Made by a program: the position numbers and the translations under genes. Below, piece by piece: positions 1 through 4,990 of a stretch of DNA of 5,358 nt. Positions within the stretch are counted from its first letter, which is position 1. Each line of letters starts with the position of its first letter. The notes beneath the pieces are model-generated. The model ran no database searches. It saw nothing but the letters and a program-made list of their open reading frames with translations, and was not told where the DNA came from. The stretch lies in assembly GCA_025934475.1 (NCBI GenBank), contig JAICXZ010000285.1, forward strand, positions 1-5,358. Direction: 5' to 3'. This DNA comes from Mucilaginibacter sp. (GTDB lineage: Bacteria > Bacteroidota > Bacteroidia > Sphingobacteriales > Sphingobacteriaceae).

Positions 1-1991
1 AATTGTCTGTAAATACTGATATCTTCCGGATCAAGTACGTCTCCGATGCGAACTTCCGAAGTAACTGCCTGCGTACCTTCATTGACACCACCTGTAACAG
101 CTATGTGTGAGTGCTCATCAACCACTCCGGGTGAGATATGCTTGCCAGTTGCATCGACGACCTTAGCGCCTGTCGGAGCGGCGAGGTTTTTACCGATCGC
201 CTTTATTTTCCCGTTCTCGATAAGCACATCGGTATTTTTCAGGATACCCTCTTTTTCGTTGGTCCAAATGGTGCCATTTTTAAATAAAGTGGTCTCCTGT
301 TTTGGTAAGGCTGTATTGCCATATGGAGCAAAGGGGTAAACTACCGGCCCAACCTCGGTATTCGGCTTTGGTTCCGGTTCCTTTTTTTCGGGCGTGTATG
401 CGCCGGCAAAAGTAGCTGTCCAGCGGGTGAAGGTGCCATCAGGCAGTACAGCATCGCCGCTCATGGCAAGTGGCGAAGTAGAGGTAATATAACCGCTCAG
501 GCGGATGTTACCTGCAGGCTTATTTTTCAGATCGAAATAAATAGTCACCAGGTCGCCGCTGCGGGTGATGGTCCCTTTTGCGCGTACGCTGTCGGCGCCG
601 GTGCGTTCAACATTCAAATCATATGATCCGGGAGTGCCGCCAATCTTTAATTTGATATTCGCCAGCCCATCGCCTGCAAGATTATAATTACCGCGCAGGT
701 CAGTCACGTCCATATGGCTTACCACATACTGACGACCTTCAACCCAATTCTCATAAATGATATTATCTTTTTCGAATAAGTCGTCGGAAGTGATGATAAA
801 GTTGGCTAGTTTGCCTTTTGTCAAAGTGCCAAGTTTATCACTTACGCCAAGCATTTCTGCAGGGATTTGTGTCAACGACATCAACGCCTGTCTTTCGCTC
901 AGCCCGTAATCCATTGCCGACCGGAGGTTGGTCCAGAAATCTCGCGCATTTTGCAAACCATAGGAAGTAATGGCAAATCTGATCCCAGCCTTTTCTAATG
1001 TGGCAGGATTAGTCGGCGCCAGTTCCCAGCTTTTCAACTGCTCATAGCTGATGTTTTTTGCATCCAACGGATCTTCGATATCATAAGCCTCAGGGAAATT
1101 AAGCGGAATAATAAAGCTGCTTCCCGTACCCTTCATGGCATCTATGCGGCGGTACTCTTCGCCATCGGTTTTGAAAATATATTGCTTGCCGAATTCCTTA
1201 GCTATCTTATCAGCGCGAAGTACATTCAGTGGGTCACTCGCCTCAAATATCTGCGGCAGATTTTGCTGTTTGTTGAATTCAGCCAGCGAGATGTTGTATT
1301 CTTCTTTTTGATTCTTGTACCATTCGGCATCATAGTAGGTCTGGCGCAATACAGCTATGCTACCCATCAGCGATGATGGGTAGTTGGTTGCTGCCGTCCC
1401 TTTACTAAACGAATAGTGGGCCGCGGCCTCATCGTTAATCATTACCATATTGTCGCGCTCGTCGCCCAGCGAAACCACAACGGAGGTGCCCCGAGCAATA
1501 CCATCATGGATCAAAGATTGAACGGCCCCAAACCCGTTCTTCTTTAGCTCTTCGGCTTTTGATTCATCGGCATGAAAGATTGACCTGGCGTTCATTTCGG
1601 GCCGAATGGCTTCGTTCCAATTATAGGCGCCCGCTTTGGTTGATACCGGGGTTATAGCAAATCGCCCGTTAAATGATTGCCGCGGCAACTCGGGGAGGCC
1701 ATAACTGGTATAGGCGTCGATCAGCCCCGGGTAAATGTATTTTCCTTTCAAGTCAATTACTACGTACCCTTTCGGAATAGTTATGCCTTGTCCAACGGAT
1801 TCGATCACACGATCCTTCACAAGGAGTACGCCATTGTTAATGGTTTGATTGGCGCTTACTACAATATCGGCATTGGTAAAGGCATACTGTCCGGGCCGTA
1901 TATCCCAGGCTCCATTGACAGGAAAGGTTTGCTGGGCCCGGCCTATATAAAATGCACAGAGCGCCCAGCACAGAAGTAAAAGTTTCTTCAT
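1..1991 (-). CDS. Secreted tandem-domain amidohydrolase, 3' end outside the window
   Basis: Reading the minus strand from ATG at 1991-1989 gives an open frame of 663 codons that runs off the left edge, so the C-terminus is missing. Residues 1-19 form a Sec signal peptide (MKK, a Leu-rich core, then GRA before Q20), so the product should be exported. Residues about 25-415 resemble an amidohydrolase fold: an N-terminal beta part, a GLID segment near residue 90 and a closing LGTLTKGKLANF segment near 387-398. The usual IDxHxH metal site reads D92-A-Y94-T-S96, so both histidines are lost. A beta-rich stretch (about 420-530) and a Pro/Glu/Lys linker (about 534-548) lead to a second amidohydrolase domain, whose metal motif is intact as D625-E-H627-S-H629. 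This matches a group of roughly 1000-residue Bacteroidota proteins related to imidazolonepropionase-like amidohydrolases. The substrate is unknown; secreted hydrolysis of a cyclic amide or peptide-like compound is inference. No Shine-Dalgarno sequence precedes the start. Confidence 0.88.
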   Translation of the reverse strand, partial: MKKLLLLCWALCAFYIGRAQQTFPVNGAWDIRPGQYAFTNADIVVSANQTINNGVLLVKDRVIESVGQGITIPKGYVVIDLKGKYIYPGLIDAYTSYGLPELPRQSFNGRFAITPVSTKAGAYNWNEAIRPEMNARSIFHADESKAEELKKNGFGAVQSLIHDGIARGTSVVVSLGDERDNMVMINDEAAAHYSFSKGTAATNYPSSLMGSIAVLRQTYYDAEWYKNQKEEYNISLAEFNKQQNLPQIFEASDPLNVLRADKIAKEFGKQYIFKTDGEEYRRIDAMKGTGSSFIIPLNFPEAYDIEDPLDAKNISYEQLKSWELAPTNPATLEKAGIRFAITSYGLQNARDFWTNLRSAMDYGLSERQALMSLTQIPAEMLGVSDKLGTLTKGKLANFIITSDDLFEKDNIIYENWVEGRQYVVSHMDVTDLRGNYNLAGDGLANIKLKIGGTPGSYDLNVERTGADSVRAKGTITRSGDLVTIYFDLKNKPAGNIRLSGYITSTSPLAMSGDAVLPDGTFTRWTATFAGAYTPEKKEPEPKPNTEVGPVVYPFAPYGNTALPKQETTLFKNGTIWTNEKEGILKNTDVLIENGKIKAIGKNLAAPTGAKVVDATGKHISPGVVDEHSHIAVTGGVNEGTQAVTSEVRIGDVLDPEDISIYRQ

Positions 1992-2061
1992 GTGAGAGTT
2001 CAGTTTGCCACTAAGTTATTTAAACATTTGGCACACTAACCAATTTTGTGAGCCATCATCA

Positions 2062-2069
2062 TATATTTG
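2062..2069 (+). promoter_or_regulatory. Candidate -7 element for the membrane-protein gene
   Basis: TATATTTG matches the Bacteroidota -7 consensus TAnnTTTG exactly and would place transcription start about 65-75 bases before the ATG at 2140. The nearest upstream TTTG (2045-2048) is only 13 bp away, shorter than the usual 17-23 bp, so the -33 element is poor. A second, imperfect -7-like site, CATCTTTG, lies at 2073-2080. Confidence 0.35.
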
Positions 2070-2085
2070 TTACATCTTTGTTACA
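2066..2085 (+). repeat. Tandem TTTGTTACA direct repeat in the divergent spacer
   Basis: The 9-mer TTTGTTACA occurs at 2066-2074 and again at 2077-2085. The copies are offset by 11 bp, about one helical turn, and a related TTTGTTGCC follows at 2101-2109. Close by is a 13-bp palindrome, AACAAA-G-TTTGTT (2094-2106). Same-face repeats in a divergent promoter region could bind a regulator, but they could equally reflect T-rich composition. No regulator is identified. Confidence 0.4.
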
Positions 2086-2095
2086 GACGGCTGAA

Positions 2096-2129
2096 CAAAG
2101 TTTGTTGCCTGCTTTTTACTTTTCACAAA
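2096..2129 (-). promoter_or_regulatory. Weak candidate promoter for the amidohydrolase gene
   Basis: On the minus strand a TTTG (plus positions 2126-2129) is followed after 22 bp by AAACTTTG (plus positions 2096-2103). This is one mismatch from the Bacteroidota -7 element TAnnTTTG, and the spacing is at the long end of the accepted range. It would give a 5' UTR of roughly 100 nt. No better minus-strand match was found in the divergent spacer. The call rests on a short degenerate match in AT-rich DNA. Confidence 0.22.
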
Positions 2130-2139
2130 AATTGATCAA

Positions 2140-2586
2140 ATGAGCGCTTATAAATTTCTCCTCGAACTTCACTCGGGCTTCAGGTACATTGTACTAGTAT
2201 TATTGTTGTTGGCTATCATCCGCGCCTGGGCCGACTGGCTGGGAAACAAAACCTATAGCGAAGGCAATCGCAAGCTAAACCTGTTTACCTTGATTTCGGT
2301 ACATACCCAGCTGCTGATCGGATTGATACTTTATTTCATGAGTCCTTTTGTTCAATTCAACAGCGACACCATGAAGGTTCACGATACCCGCTATTGGACT
2401 GTTGAACACCTAACAGGTATGATTATAGCTATCGTTCTGATCACGATTGGGCACAGCAGGTCTAAAAAGATGTTATCGCCGATGTTAAAGCATAAGTCGA
2501 TAGCGATATTTTATACTTTGGGCCTGGTTATTATCGCAGCCGTTATCGTTATGAGTGGCAGGGGATTGGTTGGGATGACGCATTAA
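2140..2586 (+). CDS. Small four-helix membrane protein, possible haem-binding
   Basis: This 148-residue protein has four predicted transmembrane helices at about 15-31, 48-67, 88-104 and 121-139, joined by short polar loops. Histidines sit at or near helix ends: H11 in ELHSGFRY, H55 in SVHTQLL, H90 in VEHLTGM and H105 in GHSRSKK, with further ones at H81, H118 and H148. Paired histidines in a four-helix bundle resemble small b-type cytochromes, and similar Bacteroidota proteins tend to be annotated loosely as cytochrome B-like or hypothetical. Haem binding is inference; no motif proves it. The start is the first ATG, with no Shine-Dalgarno sequence, as is common in this phylum. The trp promoter begins 46 bp after the stop, so it is probably not part of the trp operon. 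No clear terminator follows it. Confidence 0.85.
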   Translation: MSAYKFLLELHSGFRYIVLVLLLLAIIRAWADWLGNKTYSEGNRKLNLFTLISVHTQLLIGLILYFMSPFVQFNSDTMKVHDTRYWTVEHLTGMIIAIVLITIGHSRSKKMLSPMLKHKSIAIFYTLGLVIIAAVIVMSGRGLVGMTH

Positions 2587-2629
2587 TCTCCACTAACCCC
2601 GTCTACTTAATTGAATATTTTTTTAGAAA

Positions 2630-2649
2630 AAATTTGCTAATTCAAATTT
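2630..2649. repeat. Inverted repeat AAATTTG/CAAATTT over the trp promoter
   Basis: AAATTTG at 2630-2636 is mirrored perfectly by CAAATTT at 2643-2649, with a 6-bp spacer. The left arm contains the -33 TTTG and the right arm lies between the -33 and -7 elements. A third copy of AAATTTG (2656-2662) overlaps the -7 element. The symmetry extends imperfectly outwards (AGAAAA against TTTCTTTCT). It could be an operator; in AT-rich promoter DNA it could also be chance. Confidence 0.4.
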
Positions 2650-2662
2650 CTTTCTAAATTTG
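2633..2662 (+). promoter_or_regulatory. trp operon promoter, Bacteroidota type
   Basis: TTTG at 2633-2636 (-33 element) and TAAATTTG at 2655-2662 (-7 element, perfect TAnnTTTG) are separated by 18 bp, close to the 19-bp optimum known for the primary sigma factor of Bacteroidota. If the -7 element is centred at -7, transcription starts near 2666, only about five bases before the leader peptide ATG at 2671. The promoter therefore drives the leader, the attenuator and, on readthrough, trpE onwards. Confidence 0.75.
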
Positions 2663-2670
2663 TGACCGCG

Positions 2671-2736
2671 ATGATTAAAACCTACAAGAACAATAGCTGG
2701 TGGCACCTTGAAAAAGGCAGCCGGTCACGTTCTTGA
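2671..2736 (+). CDS. trpL: trp operon leader peptide with tandem Trp codons
   Basis: This 21-codon ORF starts with ATG at 2671 and ends at TGA 2734-2736, followed at once by in-frame TAA (2737-2739), a double stop. Codons 10 and 11 are consecutive TGG TGG (2698-2703), in the context NSWWH. Two adjacent Trp codons in so short an ORF, placed between a promoter and a terminator directly ahead of trpE, is the hallmark of a ribosome-mediated attenuation leader. The peptide probably has no function of its own; its translation senses charged tRNA-Trp. Stalling at codons 10-11 puts the ribosome's leading edge near 2713-2717, just before the antiterminator strand; finishing at the stop covers that strand. 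The ORF is too short for ordinary gene finders. The symbol is given by function and position, not by sequence similarity to the enterobacterial peptide. Confidence 0.85.
   Translation: MIKTYKNNSWWHLEKGSRSRS
2702..2722 (+). promoter_or_regulatory. Attenuator 1:2 hairpin (pause / anti-antiterminator)
   Basis: GGC (2702-2704) pairs with GCC (2720-2722), and CCTT (2706-2709) pairs with AAGG (2714-2717), closed by a stable GNRA-type loop, GAAA (2710-2713). A small internal loop (A2705 against C2718-A2719) separates the two helices, and U2701-G2723 can add a wobble pair. The 5' strand includes the second Trp codon, so a stalled ribosome would melt the hairpin. When it forms, it holds the bases needed for the antiterminator and favours termination. 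Confidence 0.65.
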
Positions 2737-2780
2737 TAAGAAATACTAATCAATTGTAAACCTAATATGAACCCGGCGCC
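2716..2780 (+). promoter_or_regulatory. Attenuator 2:3 antiterminator pairing
   Basis: Strand 2 (GGC-A-GCCGG, 2716-2724) is complementary to strand 3 (CCGGCGCC, 2773-2780). It forms eight pairs, seven or more of them in a continuous GC-rich stack around one bulged A (2719). Strand 3 is also the 5' arm and loop edge of the terminator, so this pairing and the terminator are mutually exclusive. It is expected to form when the ribosome pauses on the Trp codons, allowing transcription into trpE. The structure was derived by eye, without an energy calculation. Confidence 0.65.
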
Positions 2781-2803
2781 AACCACGCCGGGTTTTGTAT
2801 TTT
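2770..2803 (+). terminator. Rho-independent attenuator terminator before trpE
   Basis: AACCCGGCG (2770-2778) and CGCCGGGTT (2786-2794) form a perfect 9-bp stem, with a G-U pair possible at the base (2769/2795). The loop is 7 nt (2779-2785), and a T-rich tail, TTTTGTATTTT, spans 2793-2803. It lies 33 nt after the leader stop and about 22 nt before the trpE start. It ends the transcript early when tryptophan is plentiful. A terminator placed in front of a biosynthetic gene, rather than after one, marks it as an attenuator. Confidence 0.88.
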
Positions 2804-2825
2804 ATAATGCGACTGAAAAACTGAA

Positions 2826-4235
2826 ATGAAAAAATATAAAATTACTACTACTACCAAAAAGCTCCTGGCCGACACTACCACGCCGGTGAGCATCTACCTG
2901 CGGTTGCGCGACGTGTTTCCAAATTCGCTGCTGCTCGAAAGCTCCGATTATCACAGTCGCGAAAACAGCCTGAGTTATATTTGCTGTGAACCGATAGCGG
3001 GATTTGTGCTCATCGATAGCCAGTTGAAACTAAGCTATCCCGACGGAGTCATCGAAACCAAATCAAAAAGCACCTTCGATCTTGTAGATGAGATTCGAAA
3101 CTTTGTCGGAGGTTTTGATGTGGAGGACAACCCCTCCAAGATATTATTTAATGGTTTGTTTGGTTACTTTACGCACGAGGCTGTTGAGCATTTCGAAACC
3201 ATTCGCCTGAAAGAGATCAAGGACGATCCTCGCAAAATTCCGACGATGCAATACCATATATATAGATATATTGTTGCCATTGATCATTTTAAGAACGAGT
3301 TACACATCTTCGAGAACCAGCCCGACGGGCAGCCGGTTAACGGCGGCCTCCAAAAACTCGAATACCTGATCAAGAATAAAAACTTTCCCGAATATCATTT
3401 TAAAAGCAATGGCGATGAAGAATCGAGTTTGACGGGTGAAGAATTTATGGCTGTGGTAGAAAAGATGAAACAGCATATCTACCGGGGTGATGTTTTCCAG
3501 ATCGTACCGTCGAGGCCTTTTTCGAGAAAGTTTTTAGGGGATGAGTTTAACGTTTATCGCTCTTTGAGATCGATCAACCCCTCGCCATACCTGTTCTATT
3601 TTGATTATGGCGATTTCAGGATATTCGGTTCTTCGCCGGAGGCGCAGATCACTATCAAAAATAACGTCGCAAGCATTTTCCCAATCGCCGGCACTTTCAA
3701 ACGCAGCGGCGATGACCTAAAAGATGCCGAAATTGCTCAAAGGCTGGAGAATGACCCAAAGGAATCAGCAGAGCATGTGATGCTCGTGGATCTGGCTCGC
3801 AACGATCTGAGCCGTCATTGCGAACAAGTTGAAGTGAAGGCCTTTAAGGAAGTTCAATATTATTCGCACCTGATCCACCTGGTATCACATGTGAGCGGCA
3901 AACTACGCGATGATGTGTCATCGTTCAAAATTGTAGCGGATACTTTTCCGGCTGGTACGCTTAGCGGCGCTCCGAAATACCGGGCAATGGAGATCATTGA
4001 CGAAAACGAAAAGAGCAAGCGCAGCTTTTACAGCGGTGCGATTGGCTACTTTGGGTTTAATGGCGATTTTATTCATGCCATCATGATCCGTTCATTCCTG
4101 AGCAAGAATAATACGCTGCACTACCAGGCGGGAGCTGGGATTGTAGCCGACTCGGTACCGGAAAGTGAGTTGAAAGAAGTAGACAATAAGATCGCGGCAT
4201 TGCGTAAAGCAATCGAGATGGCGGAGAGTTTGTGA
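2826..4235 (+). CDS. trpE: Anthranilate synthase component I (TrpE)
   Basis: This 469-residue cytoplasmic enzyme makes anthranilate from chorismate, using ammonia delivered by TrpG; it is the first committed step of tryptophan synthesis. The N-terminal region (about 15-165) carries the LLESSD segment (36-41), and NPSPY (251-255) lies at the start of the chorismate-binding domain. Together these form the tryptophan feedback-binding pocket known in this family, so allosteric inhibition is expected. The chorismate-binding domain (about 205-465) shows PIAGT (286-290), EHVMLVDLARND (316-327), HLVSHVSG with the likely catalytic His351, GTLSGAPK (377-384) and GAGIVADSVPESE (436-448). Alanine in PIAGT, where aminodeoxychorismate synthase has lysine (PIKGT), favours anthranilate synthase over PabB. 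The length is normal. The protein contains no tryptophan. The start ATG lies about 30 nt after the attenuator terminator, in A-rich sequence without a Shine-Dalgarno. Confidence 0.97.
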   Translation: MKKYKITTTTKKLLADTTTPVSIYLRLRDVFPNSLLLESSDYHSRENSLSYICCEPIAGFVLIDSQLKLSYPDGVIETKSKSTFDLVDEIRNFVGGFDVEDNPSKILFNGLFGYFTHEAVEHFETIRLKEIKDDPRKIPTMQYHIYRYIVAIDHFKNELHIFENQPDGQPVNGGLQKLEYLIKNKNFPEYHFKSNGDEESSLTGEEFMAVVEKMKQHIYRGDVFQIVPSRPFSRKFLGDEFNVYRSLRSINPSPYLFYFDYGDFRIFGSSPEAQITIKNNVASIFPIAGTFKRSGDDLKDAEIAQRLENDPKESAEHVMLVDLARNDLSRHCEQVEVKAFKEVQYYSHLIHLVSHVSGKLRDDVSSFKIVADTFPAGTLSGAPKYRAMEIIDENEKSKRSFYSGAIGYFGFNGDFIHAIMIRSFLSKNNTLHYQAGAGIVADSVPESELKEVDNKIAALRKAIEMAESL

Positions 4236-4261
4236 TTAGTTAATTAGTGATTAGAGATTAG
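4233..4261 (+). repeat. Short GATTAG repeats in the trpE-trpG spacer
   Basis: GATTAG occurs at 4234-4239 (overlapping the trpE stop), 4249-4254 and 4256-4261, with a variant AATTAG at 4242-4247, giving a 7-8 base period. It is low-complexity sequence of the sort found in Bacteroidota intergenic regions. No function is evident. Confidence 0.5.
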
Positions 4262-4283
4262 TTTAAATGTTAAAATATTAAAG

Positions 4284-4308
4284 CTCCCCTCCTGAGAGGG
4301 GTTGGAGG
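4284..4308 (+). repeat. Hairpin with adjoining GGAGG ahead of trpG, repeat-like
   Basis: CCCCTC (4286-4291) and GAGGGG (4296-4301) form a perfect 6-bp stem with a CTGA tetraloop. GGAGG follows at 4304-4308, 9 nt before the trpG ATG at 4318, and could act as a Shine-Dalgarno. An alternative pairing of CTCC (4284-4287) with GGAG (4304-4307) would hide it. The sequence resembles GC-rich palindromic units scattered between genes in Sphingobacteriaceae genomes; that identity is inference. There is no T tract, so it is not a terminator. Confidence 0.5.
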
Positions 4309-4317
4309 TGTGTTACA

Positions 4318-4938
4318 ATGAAAATATTAATAATAGATAATTACGATTCCTTCACCTATAATTTGGTGCATTTGGTAAACGAGATTGGTTTGCAATGTGA
4401 TGTTTGGAGGAACGACAAATTTGCGATTGAGGATGTGGATGCGTATAGTCACATCATTCTTTCACCCGGTCCGGGTATACCTTCGGAAGCCGGTTTGCTT
4501 TTGCAGGTGATAGAAAAGTATGCTCCGACCAAAAGCATATTTGGCGTGTGTTTGGGTCAGCAAGCTATTGCGGAAGCGTTTGGTGGCAAGCTGTTCAATT
4601 TAAGCCGTCCGATGCATGGAATAGCTACCCCTATCCGGGTTACCGACCCGCACGAAAAGCTTTTTGCCGGACTACCCCAAAGCTTTAAAGTGGGCCGGTA
4701 TCATTCCTGGGTTGTTGACAACGATGGCTTACCCGATTCATTTTCAGTAACCGCCATCGACGAGCAGGATAACAGCATCATGGCATTGCACCATAAGCAA
4801 TATGACGTGCGTGGTGTACAGTTTCATCCCGAGTCGGTGCTGACGGAGTATGGTAAGGCCATGATGAAAAACTGGTTAACGCCTGAGCCAACAGAAGGCA
4901 GTGACGAGCGTGTTGAGGCTCACTTTGTTAAAATTTAA
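4318..4938 (+). CDS. trpG: Anthranilate synthase component II, glutamine amidotransferase (TrpG)
   Basis: This 206-residue class I glutamine amidotransferase hydrolyses glutamine and channels ammonia to TrpE. It opens with IDNYDSFTYNLVH (6-18), typical of TrpG/PabA. It then shows SPGPGIP (49-55, oxyanion region), GVCLGQQAIAEAFGG with nucleophile Cys78 (76-90), HGIATPI (100-106), YHSWVV (128-133) and the catalytic His170 and Glu172 in VQFHPES (167-173). All catalytic residues are present. Position directly after trpE in the attenuated operon points to TrpG, but family members often serve both TrpE and PabB, so a dual role in folate synthesis is possible. The protein is somewhat longer than the usual 187-195 residues because of an acidic, polar tail after the conserved core (about 188-206). 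The 82-bp gap after trpE is filled by the repeats described separately, so translational coupling is unlikely. Confidence 0.95.
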   Translation: MKILIIDNYDSFTYNLVHLVNEIGLQCDVWRNDKFAIEDVDAYSHIILSPGPGIPSEAGLLLQVIEKYAPTKSIFGVCLGQQAIAEAFGGKLFNLSRPMHGIATPIRVTDPHEKLFAGLPQSFKVGRYHSWVVDNDGLPDSFSVTAIDEQDNSIMALHHKQYDVRGVQFHPESVLTEYGKAMMKNWLTPEPTEGSDERVEAHFVKI

Positions 4939-4964
4939 TATAATTGCAGATCAAAAATAATTTG

Positions 4965-4980
4965 TCCGCCCGAGGGTGGA
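4965..4980 (+). other. Small hairpin between trpG and trpC
   Basis: TCCGCC (4965-4970) and GGTGGA (4975-4980) form a 6-bp stem including one G-U pair, closed by a CGAG loop. It lies 10 bases before the trpC start, in the 52-bp spacer, and has no T tract. It may affect translation of trpC or transcript stability, or may be incidental. Confidence 0.3.
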
Positions 4981-4990
4981 ACTTTGGGGT

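Noticed and set aside
46..339. Plus-strand open frame of 97 codons
   Set aside because: It lies entirely antisense to the amidohydrolase coding frame, has no recognisable motifs, and the minus-strand frame is continuous through it.
1182..1376. Plus-strand open frame of 64 codons with hydrophobic stretches
   Set aside because: It is antisense to the amidohydrolase gene; the hydrophobicity is a by-product of reading the complement of a coding frame.
1677..1979. Plus-strand open frame of 100 codons
   Set aside because: It is antisense to the signal peptide and N-terminal domain of the amidohydrolase, with no family resemblance.
1965..1991. Lipoprotein signal (Cys8) on the amidohydrolase
   Set aside because: Cys8 follows four leucines inside the hydrophobic core and lacks a lipobox; a standard signal peptidase I site near residue 19 fits better.
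2587..2825. Tryptophan T-box or riboswitch before trpE
   Set aside because: There is no T-box sequence or specifier-loop layout, and a translated ORF with tandem Trp codons accounts for the region.
2826..4235. TrpE as aminodeoxychorismate synthase (PabB)
   Set aside because: It has PIAGT rather than PIKGT and the tryptophan-pocket motifs, and it sits behind a Trp-codon attenuator with trpG and trpC.
4233..4261. TRAP-like UAG triplet repeats near trpG
   Set aside because: Four UAG triplets recur every 7-8 bases, whereas TRAP sites need about eleven GAG/UAG triplets every 5-6 bases. TRAP is also a Bacillus-type regulator, and the leader here already explains control.
4965..4980. Terminator between trpG and trpC
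   Set aside because: The stem is only 6 bp with a wobble pair and is followed by ACTTTGGGG rather than a T tract.
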